DNA of 64,000 bases from Adineta vaga. Lineage: Eukaryota; Rotifera. A model generated the notes under the pieces. That model saw nothing but the letters and a program-made list of their open reading frames with translations, searched no databases and was not told the origin of the DNA. A program made the position numbers and the translations under genes. How positions within the stretch are numbered: position 1 is the stretch's first letter; each line of letters opens with the position of its first letter. The DNA lies in assembly GCA_021613535.1 (NCBI GenBank), contig CP075492.1, positions 2,356,001 to 2,420,000 of the forward strand. Reading direction: 5' to 3'. Shown in pieces: positions 21,961 through 34,400 of the stretch.

Positions 21961-23674
21961 ACAAACATAGTTTGCTTCATCCCTAATAAATACGATAAAG
22001 CACTGATAACTATTTTTAAATCTTCATGCATCTTTTTGTTTTTTTTTTCAATATTTTTATTTTATTGTTATTCAAATTAGTAGTGAAACAAGAACATAAA
22101 AAGCTTCTAGTTATTTTGTTTTCATTGATGTATATTTATAACTGCTAAGCGAAAGAGATGATAGAATGCATGACGTACGTGTAAAATCACATATACATAT
22201 ATGTTCTTGTAAGTCTTCGATTGAGAAGAGCATATGCGATCGCTCGTAATTGGTGTTTAGTTCGACTCATGATACATTAAAATTTGGAGATTCTGATAAT
22301 GAATTGTTTGAGGATTGTACGTGCTAGCTGGTTAGCAAATCTCAACAACAATTCATCACAAAGTAGAGCTAATGGTGGTAAGATCACGAAACACTGGTTC
22401 AAATTGGTCGGAACAGAAGCACTTTCGTTGAATAATTGTATAATAAGAGAAGGACTCCATCGCACTATAAACGCGATAAAAGTACATCAGTGTGAAGCTA
22501 GCACCACGAAACTAAGAGTTTTGTGGTGCTAGTTTCACACTGATAATATAAAAGACGTTTTTAATATATCTTGTATACACTTAAAATTCATATTGCTTAG
22601 CAGAAAACTATGACGACTCAAAAATACTCACTTGATAAGATAATTGGATAAAAAAATGTCGGATAGAGCAGAATTAGTCAAGTCAGTCTTTGACGACTAT
22701 AAATAAAAACGCAGAGTACTCATAATTAATGAGAGATGAATCAACATCATAGAAGATAAATACACATAAAAAAAAGATGTTTTTCTCTTTTGTTTCGTCA
22801 CTAAAAAACATTTGTTCTGTAAACTTATATAGTGCATTCTTTTTAATAGAGCATTTTTCATAGAAACCTTATTTATCATCCTTCATTGTCAAAAATTGAA
22901 ATGTGTTTATGCAAGCGATAACTTGAATAGAAAACGAGCGTCAACTCCTATTATTTATGCCGAGTTGCTTTGATTAGAAAAAATACTTTATAATTCAGTA
23001 ATACAAGTATATCTGTAAGTGTAGTTTTCTTTTATGAATTTTTGTTGCTTCTTGGTAGTCCAGAGAAAACATATTCAACTTAGAGTTATAGCTGATCTAA
23101 AAGTCTTTCTAGACTGCTAAAAACCGGTAAAACCACACAGCTTTTACAGTCGATGAAACGGATATTGTATCTGACATTTTTTCTGAGTATATGCAAATTT
23201 TACATTTTTATTCTCAAAAATTTTTGTTTTTAATCGCCTTTTAATCTATTAAGCGATTAATATACTCGAAAGCATTATTTCGATGAGAACAAAGATATCA
23301 TTTTACTAAACATTTCGTCGTTAAAGTAATAGACAAAGCTATATAGATTACGTTGTTCAGTCATAAAAAGACTCGCATAGAAAATAAATTATAATGAGAT
23401 GCCGTCTATCGATTTTCTTCTCTAATGTTAATAGCAAAACATATCTGAATGTGCAACTTCTTTTGTGAGATCGTTACGTAAGAATAAAGAAAAAAAGATG
23501 TGAATGTGTACTTTAAAATTAATTGCAACTGTTGTTTTCAAAGAACTAGCTGTCTTATAGATGCTTGTCTATAAGAAGAAAAAGAATCAGTATTAGTCGT
23601 TATTTTAGTTGTCAGATTTAAATATTCTAGATACATTCATTCTTCGTGTAATATTTAAGTAATTATTTAACATT
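21961..23674. other. intergenic region with a strong foldback
   Basis: About 1.7 kb without a recognised gene. It includes the near-perfect 28-bp foldback at 22486-22544. Confidence 0.55.
22486..22544. repeat. 59-bp foldback with 28-bp arms and 3-bp loop
   Basis: The left arm begins ATCAGTGTGAAGCTAGCACC and ends ACGAAACT. The right arm begins AGTTTTGTGGTGCTAG and ends TTTCACACTGAT. Pairing is complete apart from two positions that could wobble G:U in RNA. It is unlike the TGTGGG hairpins. Confidence 0.85.
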
Positions 23675-25297
23675 ATGTCATTATCACCAGAGGACACTGC
23701 TCAAATTAATAAAATGGTAGAGACACAAATTATATTTGTCCAAGTTTGGGGTTATTCTATGATTGGTTTTGGTTTAATTGGACATATATTGAGCATTTGT
23801 ATTCTCACACGTTCAAAACTTCGTTCAAATCCATGTTCATATTATTTTTTAGCATCAACAATTAGTGGTTTATGTGTTGTGTGTATCAATAATTCTGTGC
23901 GTATTATTCAATATAGTTATCATATTGATCTTACTACATACTCAAATATATCATGTAAAACTATAACATATATACTGCATTTAGCACGGTAATAAATATT
24001 AGTCTAGACATTGGATTTATTTCTTATTTCTTTCTTTAGAGGACAGACATCATGGTATATTGTTCTCGCTTGTATTGATCGGTAAGTATTATTATAATTG
24101 AATAGAAAATATCTCTTTCATCAGAGAAATTCTTAAAATTTATTATTTATAATTAAAGATTTTTCTCTTATGTTAATAATAATCTGACTCTCTCAGTCTC
24201 CAGTTTGTCATCAGATCTGTGTACTTTTATTTAATACTTATTTCAAGGTTCACTTCTCTTAAAATTAGTCTTCTGATAGAATCTGATATGTTAAACTATA
24301 TAACTCTCATTCTATTTAAAATGCACTTGCTAATGTGTACTGTAGTTTATTGGTAAACTTATAGAAATAGACACGCTTAACTTAGAACATAACAGGCATT
24401 TATATACCAAAGAATCACATATCTTATCAATGTGTTATAACACTTTTTGTATAAAATCCGATTGATAGTGATATTTAGATCGATTTTCGTATCTTCTTTC
24501 GATATTTTATTCACCAATTAATAAGTTACTTTATTAGTTCTTATGTAAAAAACAATAGAATAAGAATATTATATAGACAAGATTTCGCATTTAATTCTCT
24601 ACTATGAAATTTTCTTTATTATTATTAGAAAATTCATTTTCTATTCCATAGATTTTTATGCAGCTCCTCATCCACCACCTTACGTGCATGGAGCAATCGT
24701 CGTATGTCTATTCGCACTATTTCAATCTCCACTTTCATAGGCAGTCTATGTTACATACATATACTCATTAACAACTATATCGTATATCCGCTTGGTCTAT
24801 GCTTTACAATACAAGGTGTCTATCAAACATTTGCAAGCATCTGGTTTTTCATTATATTCAGTGTAGGTCCATCGATTGCAATGTTTCTCTTTGGTATGTT
24901 AACTATTAGAAATGTTCGTAAATCAATGAGAAGAATTGGAATAACTGACACTCAAACTCAACCTGAAAGAAATAGAAAAACGACAGATCGACAGTTGACT
25001 CAGATGATGTTTGGTCAATGTATAATGTATCTCGTCACAACATTGCCTTATTCAATTATTAATACTTATCTCACATTTGATTCAAGTATGAAATCAAGTG
25101 CACTTCAAACAGCAAAATATAATATGTTATTGAGCATATCTGGTTTTATAAGTCTGTTCGTTCCATGTACAAGCTTCTATATGTTTATATTATCAAGTAA
25201 AGGATTTCGAAATGAATTATTTCAGTTATACAAAAATCGCTTTCGAATGCAACAAGAATCTATCAATAATAGAATGCAAATGTCGCAAAGACACTAA
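23675..25297 (+). CDS. rhodopsin-like 7TM receptor
   Basis: Three exons (23675-23988, 24040-24081, 24652-25297) join in frame to give 333 residues. The splits fall in arginine codons on either side of a 42-bp exon. TM1 is near residues 12-38 (VWGYSMIGFGLIGHILSICI), and TM3 ends with ACIDRFLCS in the DRY position. TM5 lies around IWFFIIFSVGPSIAMFLFGM and is followed by a basic loop; TM6 holds FGQCIMYLVTTLPYSIINTY, and TM7 holds ISGFISLFVPCTSFYMFIL. The pattern fits the peptide-receptor-like GPCRs that are expanded in bdelloids; the ligand is unknown. The second intron is about 570 bp, ten times the local norm. Confidence 0.85.
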
Positions 25298-25416
25298 ATG
25301 TATGTGTAAATCGAAATAGAAGATTTTTGTATGAAATTGATTTGTTTGTACTTGACTATATTATTTAAACAAAATCTATTCTTTTTCTTTCTCGATTGAT
25401 ATTGTGATGTATATTA

Positions 25417-27307
25417 TTGTCATTCAAAAACACAAATCTACACAATAAATATAAATCTTGTCAGATTGTGGTCGAATCCTTCATATACAGAGAAGAATCG
25501 CTATGGATGAGAATAAATGATGAATACAATACTCTCACTAATGAAAATACTGAAAATTTATTTGAAGATTATTCTAAGATTATTTATTGTTTTCCTAATA
25601 CAAAAGTTTTAAATGAATCACCTAAAGAAAATATTCAATTATCTCTCCAGCAAAATATAACGTTTTCATTTTATAATCAACATAAAAAAAATCAACTCGA
25701 GAAATATCAAAAGAATCAGCTTTATTTCTTTGATTTCAATTATTTAAAAATGCTCTTTTAAATATGTCAAGTAATGATAGAAATGCAAAAGAAGATCTTA
25801 TACAATTATTTAAAAGAACGATATCATAATAATAATAAACAATTGAATAATTAATTGAAAATTTTCATGTGGAACTCGTATGCTTATTAATGAATATGAA
25901 CAATTAAAACAAAATGAAGGATGTCTTATATCAATCAATGGATTTTTATCAACCAGTTTTTTTAAAAGAAGTAGCTCTAGTTTTTGCTGGAAAATCATCG
26001 GATGAAATACATCAATCAATTTTATTCGAATTTCAATGTGATTTAAAAGCAATACAAACAATTGTTCTTGCACATATTGCAAAATTTAGTGTCAATAAAA
26101 GTGAAGAAGAAGTTCTTATCGATATTGGAGCTGTTTTTCAAATAATTTCTGTTGAATCAAAAGAAGACTATAGTTTAATTAAATTAAAAGCAACAGATAA
26201 AGGTAATCAAATTTCAAAAACTTATCAAAATCTGTCAACAATTGATTATAATCAAATATATTATCTCTTACTGGTGAATGTCATTTTTATAAAGAAGAAT
26301 ATGATGAAGATATTAATTATATTAATTCGGCTTATGAATATACGAGAAACTTATTATTTATATGATCATTTCGAAAGTGCATGTAATTTAAATCTTCTCG
26401 CGAAAATTTATACGATCAAAGGTGATTATAAACGTGCATTACATTATTTTTCACATGCTACATCAATTTATGAAAGAACTCTTCCAGTTAATCATCGAAA
26501 TCAAAGTATTTCTTTTAAAACTCCAGCAGATATCGCATTCAGTCTTGATATTCAAGCTAATATTTATTGTCATTTGGAAGATGATCGAGACAAAGCTTTA
26601 GAATTGCTTCAACAATCATTGGATACTAAAAGAACTTATCTTACAGAAAATAATCTAGAAATAGCAATTATATTGACTGTAATTGGTAATGATCTTCAAG
26701 AAAACGAACGTTATGATGAAGCTTTAATTAATCATTTATGAGAAAATAAATCCAAATGGACATATTCACATATGGCTAACACTTTACATGGTATCGGTTT
26801 TATTCATTATATCAAAAACGATTATGAGAGTGCTATTTTTTATTACAAAAAAGCTCGAAAAATCTATACAAAGAATTTTTGTCCTGGAGAATCAAATTTC
26901 ATACGTCTTTCATTATGTATTGCCGAAGCATATCAATCAAAAGAATACAATGGAAGCATTGCATACATATGACAAAGGTTTTTCAATTGATGTCGATGAT
27001 GAAATCGGACATTATGTTTATCATGTTGGCTATCGTTTATTAATGTTAAGTTATACATTAGAATGTAAAGGAAACATTTTAAAGGCTTAACGTATGCATC
27101 AATTATTTTTCAAACATATGATTCTCTTCACCTATTCAATCTTGTAGAAAGATTACTTGATCTTCCTGATCATGATAGAAATTCTAATGAAATTAATTTA
27201 TCTCTTGATGATCTTTATAAAAAAAAGCCTTTGAGCGTCTACCAGTTGTTGTTGAAATTCTTTATAAAGATATTGATCAATTAAATTTGTATTCAACTCA
27301 ATCAAAA
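25417..27307 (+). pseudogene. decayed ADP-ribosyltransferase-TPR gene
   Basis: Remnants of an ART-TPR protein run in order but in changing frames. They are an N-terminal piece at 25417-25761; a CGTRML...NGFLSTS segment near 25883-25965 (the R and S motifs); then, after a shift at a T7 run, VALVFAGKSS and the SEEEVLIDIGAVFQI ExE-type motif; then TPR-like pieces at about 26350-27090. Several frame changes and stops (for example at about 25965, 26240-26330, 26740 and 26950) rule out a normal product. It is a separate paralogue from the two other ART-TPR genes in the window. Confidence 0.8.
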
Positions 27308-27414
27308 TAGCGGCTATAGCGCGGAACTCACGTATCTTACGTTTTAACGATTTCTAAAGTTGAAAGTATTTTCTTGTTACTAATGAATCTATAAATTTTG
27401 GGTAATATTATCTG

Positions 27415-27470
27415 GAGGGTGGGTGTGAAGGTGAAGGTCTGGATCATATTCACTCACATCCACACACCCT
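27415..27470. repeat. TGTGGG hairpin element
   Basis: The left arm GGAGGGTGGGTGTGAAGGTG and the right arm CACATCCACACACCC pair around about 20 bp. It lies between a pseudogene and the 3' end of a minus-strand gene. Confidence 0.7.
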
Positions 27471-27641
27471 ATACGTGATTGTTGATAAGAGAAATTTATA
27501 TTTCATGAAAGTGTTGAAGTGCAACAAAAGTGCAATCATCAAAGACACTGCAATATAGAAAATGAGAAGCAAAAAATTCTTTTCGAAACCAATAATAGTA
27601 AAAAGTTGACTCTTGAATAATCAAATAAAAAAGAGAGATTT

Positions 27642-29284
27642 TTATTCCGAATCCACTCCATCATCCGAACCATCTTCGTCGAACCAACGGTTATCATTGT
27701 CTGATGTATCGTAAAGATGATCTGTGCCCAATTCACATTGAAATTCATCTCGCCAAATTTGATCCACTTTATCGCATGATTTTTTCATCTTTTCATCTTC
27801 CACTATTGGCCACGGATCATGATAAATGACATAACCGACTAGGCGAACACAATCAGCGACATATTTCAGTGGTTCTTGCATATGAGAATGCCACATAATA
27901 TCAACCTACAACTAATGAAGATTGATCTATTTTCTTTATGGCATTCAATACTTACGGCATATGTGGGTGGAATAAATCCATTTCCATCTTTCAGAGGATA
28001 TTTTGCAGCCATATACAAAAATCGTTCATATGATTTTTTCAATCGTTGCAATGATTTTGGTTTTAGATCAATATGTTCAGAACTATAGTAGAGACGAACA
28101 TGACCTGGCAGCTTTTCGAAAGCGTCGGACATGAATTGTTTACATAACTCAAACCATTCTCCATCCAACTTAATGTCTCCTTCCGTAAATGAAAACGGAT
28201 TCTCATAGTCCTGAGGTGATTGTGATAAAAATTCGAACTGTGTTGTATCCCAATACGAATATGTGCCTTGTTGCTGCTTCTTTGGTGAGTTAAATGAATC
28301 CAGATCACGAACACGCATATAATTTTTCTCTTCTTCAATTTTCGGTAAGGTACAATATTTTTCACCGAATTTTTCCTCATATAATTGACATGTGTCAATG
28401 AATGCTTGTCGTTTAAAATAACTTTCTACTTCGTTTAGAACCAATGAATGATCAATCATTCGACGAAATAAACGAATACAATCTTTTTCATACATTTCTG
28501 GGCGAAGTAGGTGAGTTTGCCAAATGATTTCAATATCCAATGTTGGAATAAGAAGAGTATTTGCTGGATGATATGCTTTCAGTTGCATGAATCGATAATA
28601 GCGTTGAATCATTTGTTTTAGTATTGATGGTGAAAACCATTGTTTTAAAAAAGCAGCTGTTTTTTCCGACAATGATATTAATTCAGGTGCTGTTTTATCG
28701 ATGTCAACTGATAACTGAATTGTCCTATAATATGACGGCGAAAGAAATTTGAACATGTAAGGATTATAGAATAACGAGAGATAATCTTACATATCTTGTG
28801 TTGAATTTGGATGTTTAGTAAAGGAACCAATAGATTGGAAGTGATGTTTACCTGCTGGTCGTTGCGGATAAGAAGGTGGTGAAATGATAATACATGCGGT
28901 TCGGTGCATACGATCCATTCGCATATGATTTAACTTTTGATTGCGTATTGATTTTTCATGAATCCATTCCATATAGATTTGTTTGTAAGATTTCGAATAA
29001 AGTTTTTTTGACGCTAGAGAAGATCAGTTAGTAGAGAAGAAAAGCAAAATATAATGCAACTTACTATTGCATTTGAATTTCCAAAGTTCATCATGATCAG
29101 CAAGTGTTTTGAATGTTCGACAAACAGAAGAAATGCGACAAAGATCAGGTACAGATAAAAATCGAAAAATATATAAGAGAATTTCATTAGGAATATCGCG
29201 AAACAAAGATGAAGAAAGAGTTTGTCGTGATTCATCCAATGACCATGATAAATCAAAGGTAACTGATTTTGATTGTTTTTCCAT
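27642..29284 (-). CDS. F-box plus glycine-rich-domain-protein-like (DUF1399) fusion
   Basis: Four exons (29284-29065, 29013-28791, 28724-27956, 27905-27642) join in frame to give 491 residues; introns are 51, 66 and 50 bp. An F-box lies at about residues 30-72 (DIPNEILLYIFRFLSVPDLC ... DHDELWKFKC). It is followed by SYKQIYMEWIHEKSIRNQKL, typical of the helix after an F-box. The remainder has the paired GRDP motif: PTLDIEIIWQTHLLRPEMY near residue 210, and VDIMWHSHMQEPLKYVADC at the start of the last exon. GRDP proteins are best known in plants and fungi. The fusion suggests an SCF substrate receptor with a GRDP module, which is inference. The C-terminus is acidic. Confidence 0.85.
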
Positions 29285-29859
29285 GTGAAAAGCTATTCGT
29301 TTAAGAATGAAATCTGAAAATAAATTGTCATATTATTCTGATTTGATTATGCTGTAAACAACGGAGAAAAAATGCATATAGACTCGCCATGATAGTGATT
29401 AAAAACAGTCAGCTTTCGGATGATGGGTTGTATGAGTCACTGTTTATCGTTTTCTCTTCCTCTATTTGAGCGCTACTATCTATCGTAATTCATGTGCCAA
29501 ACGATGTCCTATCACTACTACGAAAAACTAATGGACGAATGATTTCTAAAACTATAAAATACTGAAAGTGGTGACATTGACAACTAGGTTGCCATTTATT
29601 GATAAGAAGTTAGCACGAGATGACGACATAGAAATAAAAAAAAGAAAATTTGCGTGGCTCAAAAACTAACCAATCACATAACGAGAAAATCAAAAGCACC
29701 ATTAAAGAATAAAAAAATATGCAGATGGTGGTATCAAAACGAATATAAATAAATATTTAGAACTATAAAACGATAATGATCAAGAATGTCTTATTACTGT
29801 TATTAGAATCGTAGGCCATAAAGCCAGTGAACTAAAAAGTAGTCCCGGTTCCGCGGGAT

Positions 29860-29905
29860 CGGGTGTGGGTATAGATAATTAACGAATACCCACACCCATA
29901 CCCTT
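29860..29905. repeat. TGTGGG hairpin element, well preserved
   Basis: CGGGTGTGGGTAT and ATACCCACACCCATACCC flank about 14 bp and pair almost fully. Confidence 0.8.
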
Positions 29906-30726
29906 CCAGAAACCTATTTGTCTCACGGTCAGTTTCATACACGATGTTCAAGAACGACGGAATCTAATTGCTAAAAGATTCAAGTCAAAGACACTCCTAG
30001 ACAGGGTAAAACGAATAATGAAATAACTGTAACAGATAATGTTAATAAATCAAAATACTAATTTAAGACTTTTAGTGAACCAAATATTCCGCCAATCCCA
30101 AAGTCGAACTATTTACATCTGGTTTCTTTATCATCAACATTCTAATGATACTTTCTTCGTTTTATTGAGATTTATTCGAATAAAGATATGACTAAATCTA
30201 GCTTATACGGTTAAACGTGCTCTATAAAGTATACATTTTCTTTCTTATGGTCCTATACTCTTATTTGCAGCAGATAAATTACGTTCAATGTAAAAGGAGT
30301 GTCTCATAGAAGGTAAATATTTTTCATGATTGATACGAACTTAACACATTAACTCTCAAAAAATATTAAAGCTTTATTTCAAATGTCAGAATAAAGCATG
30401 CTAAAAATACAAATATAAATATTTTCTAATTACATATATAATTAAAGAACAATCGACATGTTCACATATAATAAGATAAAACATGCACACCCTCAAGTGT
30501 ATATAGATAAGCACAAACAAAAACTAAGTAAATTCAAGGAGAAGTTCGTGACTTATCATTCAATACTCGACAAAAAAAACCAAATGAAAGAAAAATTTTG
30601 AATATAATCTATACAAAGAATAAGACATCGGAATGGTGAAAACAATTCATAGAGCATATGAGAACAATATTCTAGGTTGATCTATTAAATCTTTCTCCAC
30701 TGATGAATATAATGCATTTATAAATA

Positions 30727-30870
30727 CAGGGTGGCACAAAAATTACTTTGCCGAAAAAAAATTGGATATCTTTATTACAGCTCGAGCTACTGAACTGATT
30801 TTTTTAATCAAATGTAGAGGCATCTTCACAGTACAAATCCATTCTGACATGAGGAGTGAGAACTTTTGCT
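30727..30870. mobile_element. possible Tc1/mariner-type end, relic
   Basis: TACAGGGTGGCACAAAAATT followed by sequence like ATATCTTTATTACAGCTCGA resembles the ends of mariner-family elements in other animals. No matching inverted end or transposase was found, so it is at most a solo relic. Confidence 0.25.
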
Positions 30871-30933
30871 AAGTATTATTATTGACTTCTACAAGAAAGG
30901 AGAAGAATACACTCAACAAAGTTTCTCAATAAT

Positions 30934-31383
30934 ATGATTACCAAAAGTTATCTGTTTGAAACTAAACTTCTTAGAAATGAACAAATACTCATTACAGGTG
31001 GATACAATCGCTTCTGGAATACCTTTTCAAGCATAGTAGAACTTTATAATCTATCATCGAATTCATTTATTAAGATAGATGAAATGATTTCTACACGAGT
31101 TTTTCATACAAGTACATTGTTTAATGACAAATCTATAGTACTTATCACTGGTGGAAGTAATAGTGGTACAATTTCATTTTCTACTGCCGAAATTCATAAT
31201 ATAACAACACGTACTTTTAAAGCTGTTGGTGGAACTGATTGGATAAACAAAATATTTGATCTTGTTTGTGAATTATATGATCCTGTCATACAAACTTGAT
31301 CAGAGACAAAAGGCTTAAACTTGTAATTGGTGGTTATAACAGAAATAGTAATGGGATTGCTATTTATGAAAAATATTATTTTT
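30934..31383 (+). pseudogene. truncated kelch-repeat gene fragment
   Basis: A 121-codon frame has two kelch-like blades (QILITGGYNRFWN, STVELYN-like SIVELYNLSS, SIVLITGGSNSG and AEIHNITTRTF). It then passes a partial blade (CELYDPVIQT) to a stop at 31299. A further blade trace (LVIGGYNRNSNG) follows out of context. A propeller needs about six or seven blades, so this is a truncated copy. It resembles the complete kelch gene about 2 kb away on the other strand. Confidence 0.65.
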
Positions 31384-31806
31384 AATCGTTTACAGAAATT
31401 TTCCTTTTTCATTAAAAAGAAGCAAAGTTTTGTAGTTATATGTGTGAAAGTATCAAATAAAAATACACATCACAGTAAATAATATGATCGGTAAATCATT
31501 GATGATGAGTTCTGTTATAATAGTCAGAAGTAATACATCATAGACAGCTATCATTCATAACAAATGAATATCATCTCTGTTAGTTGTAGTCATACATTTA
31601 CATTTATATTCATTATTTTTCTTCTTAGTTTTTCACTCCAATCCAAGCAAGATTTGTATATTGAGACATAGAATAACGAAAAACAATGTGACTGTAATAA
31701 TATTTATTTTTTTCTTTGTCATTTTCTTTTCTTATCAACAACAACAAAAAAGAATACATATGATAATAGATTGGTTTGACCGTCACATATATTTTTCTTC
31801 TATGAT
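31384..31806. other. intergenic region
   Basis: AT-rich sequence with no recognised feature, between the kelch fragment and the 3' end of the minus-strand dioxygenase gene. Confidence 0.5.
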
Positions 31807-33006
31807 TTATTGACTATAGTCCTCAAGACCAAAAAGTTTTCTTCCTAATGGTGTAAGATCTTTATTTGCATCAATATTTGCTTTTTCAAGTTTGGAAACA
31901 ATTGCTTGACGTCGACGTTCAGCTCGTTCCAATGTCATAGCAGGATGTTGTCGAGGAAACATTTTGAAAAACTGCGCAAAACGTGGACGTTGACTATCAT
32001 TTGCTCGTGATCCATGCATAGTACGTTGATCCCACAGTATAGCTGATCCAGCTCGTGTAGGAATATGACAAGCAGCAGCATACATATCTGGAATAGCATC
32101 TTTATCAAAGAGAAGAAATCGAGAATGTCGTCCGAATCTTGAGCGCAATGAACGATGTTCTTGTGCCCATTGTGATATGTATTTATGAAAACCGGGTACC
32201 AGCCAAAATCCACCATCTTCTTCTAAATTATCAGCAAGATTCACTAGACCTTGGACATGCAATTCGCCGACTCTTGCACAACCTGGTTCATTGTTTTCAA
32301 CGATCCAATCATTATCACCTTGATACCGTAATTTGGCGAGGATTTTTAATTGATCAGCATTATCTTGATCTAAATGAATATTAAATATAAACCTTTCGAT
32401 ATTGTTCACTAAGAACTGTTATAGTTAGTTAACCTTCGATATAATTCCACGGATTCATGTCTAGATGAAGATTTGTCATCGTTGCACGATCAGGATAATC
32501 TTTCGTTGGTCGAAACATACCATAACGATCTTGATTGACAAGCAAATCGTCTGTTCCAAGAACAGTAGCGAAAGCTGTATGTAAACTTGCAGTTTGTCGA
32601 TTGAGTAAAATTTGCCGTGTCCACAAACTAGCGCTACCTATAATACCCTCTGATCGAATACCTGTTCGAGACCATATTCTAAATTTAGAAAAAAAACCTA
32701 CGTTAAAAATAAAGGAAATAGAGCCATCTGTTCCTACTGTTCGGTCCACAATTTGTCATCATGTCGGACTGGTTGTCCAACAAAAGACTCAATCACATTC
32801 CAAATATCTGCTATGGTAGCTTCACACTGTTCCGGAGTAAACACGTTGGAAATTACGACAAAACCATATTTTTCGAAGAATGCACGTGCTTCTGCGACTT
32901 CTAGACAATCAGAACTGGAAAGATTGAAACTTTGAACGTATCCTTCTGCATCTCTTGGTATTGTAGGAGGTTGAAATGCAGCTACAGAATTACTTATTGA
33001 CGACAT
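31807..33006 (-). CDS. phytanoyl-CoA dioxygenase (PhyH)-family enzyme
   Basis: Three exons (33006-32738, 32678-32434, 32369-31807) join in frame to give 358 residues; introns are 59 and 64 bp. The fold is recognised from the N-terminal FFEKYGFVVISNVFTPEQC. The iron-binding HxD occurs in TNLHLDMNPWNYIE (about residue 158). The distal histidine and 2-oxoglutarate-binding arginine occur in ILWDQRTMHGSRANDSQRPR (about residue 290). The family uses Fe(II), 2-oxoglutarate and O2 to hydroxylate its substrate. The substrate is unknown, and the members most like this one are not necessarily phytanoyl-CoA hydroxylases. All three metal ligands are present, so it is probably active. Confidence 0.85.
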
Positions 33007-33179
33007 GAAGAATTCTATATAATAATAAAAAAGTCAGAAGAATGAGAGATGATGAGACAGTTCGAAAAGAAGTCGACATTTATTGGATTTATTTATTACT
33101 TTATGGGCACATTAAAAGATAATAATGGGGAAGAAACCAGAACGATAGATTAAAGTGTGAGTTATTTAATCTTATGCAA

Positions 33180-34390
33180 TTACATGAGCGTGTGATTAAT
33201 AGCTGTCCAAGTATCTGTCGATGAATCATACAATTCAGCACTATTATACCATCGATTGGCATTAGCTCCACCAGCAACTAAGACTTTTCCATCGTTGAGA
33301 ACAGATGCTGTATGTTCAAGTCTTGCAGTTATCATATTATCCCTGTTCATCCATGTTCCTGTAGATGGATCATACAACTCAGTACTATTCAGTACACCAT
33401 CAGGAGACGATCCACCGGTGACTAAAACTTTTCCATTTTTAAGTACGCATGCTTGGTGATGCGTACGTAAATCATTTAAACTGCCTGTAATTGTCCAATT
33501 ACCTGTTGATGGATCATACAATTCAGCACTACTTACAGACAGATCATGATCTCCACCAGTGATTAATATTTTTCCGTTTGTCAAAACAGATGCCGTGTGA
33601 TCTTGTCGCCCAATAGCCATCTGACCAACAGTTGTCCAAATTCCCGTTGATGGATCATATAATTCAGCGCTATTTAGATAATCACTTCTATAATTACGTC
33701 CACCCGTCACTAAAATTTTTCCATTCGTTAATAGAGATGCTGTGTGCTTACGTCGTGCTTCCAACATATTGCCAGTACGATTCCAAAGTCCTGTTACAGG
33801 ATCATACAACTCAGCACTTTCTAAAAATTCACCAGGACCAGATGATCCACCAACAACTAAAATTTTTCCATTAGTTAATAGAGATGCTGTGTGGTCAGAC
33901 CGTGCATATATCATAGTATTAATGGTGGACCAGACACCTGTGGTTGGGTCATACAATTCAACACTGTCTAAACAAGCAATATTACGATTAAGTCCACCAG
34001 TAACTAAAATTTTTCCATTTGTTAGGATCGATACTGCATGACTAGCTCGTCCATAATTTAATCTACCACTCATATTCCATGTTTTTGTTGATGGATCATA
34101 TAGCTCAGTACCGTTTAAGACTTTATTATAATCTTTAACTCCTGCAACGACTAAAATTTTTCCATTTGATAATATAGATGCTGTATGGGATTGGCGCACA
34201 TCATACATACTACCGGTATTAGACCATCCTACAAGAAAACGTATGAGCAAAGTTTTAAGATAATCTCATCATATATTAAAACTTACTGGACAGACGAGTA
34301 TTGAATAACTTTGATATTTGTCTTATCGGTGTAGCAATCGTGAGTGTTACCGCCAATGATAGAATAACTATAAAAAATGATTGATCTTTA
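33180..34390 (-). CDS. kelch-repeat membrane-anchored protein
   Basis: The main exon (34228-33180) encodes about 350 residues with seven kelch blades. Each has the pattern HTASxLxNGKILVxGG ... SAELYDPSTGxW, and the blades are strikingly alike. A 58-bp intron (34229-34286) joins it to an upstream exon (34287 to about 34390) that reads FFIVILSLAVTLTIATPIR, a signal-anchor or signal peptide. I could not identify the ATG; a further small exon is likely. Seven blades would close one beta-propeller, probably extracellular. The near-bacterial repeat style and the uniform blades suggest recent blade duplication or transfer; both are inference. Confidence 0.8.
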
Positions 34391-34400
34391 TATAAATCTA

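Larger units (their letters stand above)
29285..30933. other. intergenic region
   Basis: About 1.65 kb with one clear TGTGGG hairpin, a lone arm near 30485, and a mariner-end-like sequence near 30727. No gene was recognised. Confidence 0.55.

Noticed and set aside
22284-22532. 82-codon frame upstream of and overlapping the foldback
   Set aside because: It runs into the palindrome and lacks any family resemblance; likely chance.
30727-30870. A complete mariner transposon
   Set aside because: Only one end-like sequence is visible, with no second inverted end and no transposase frame.
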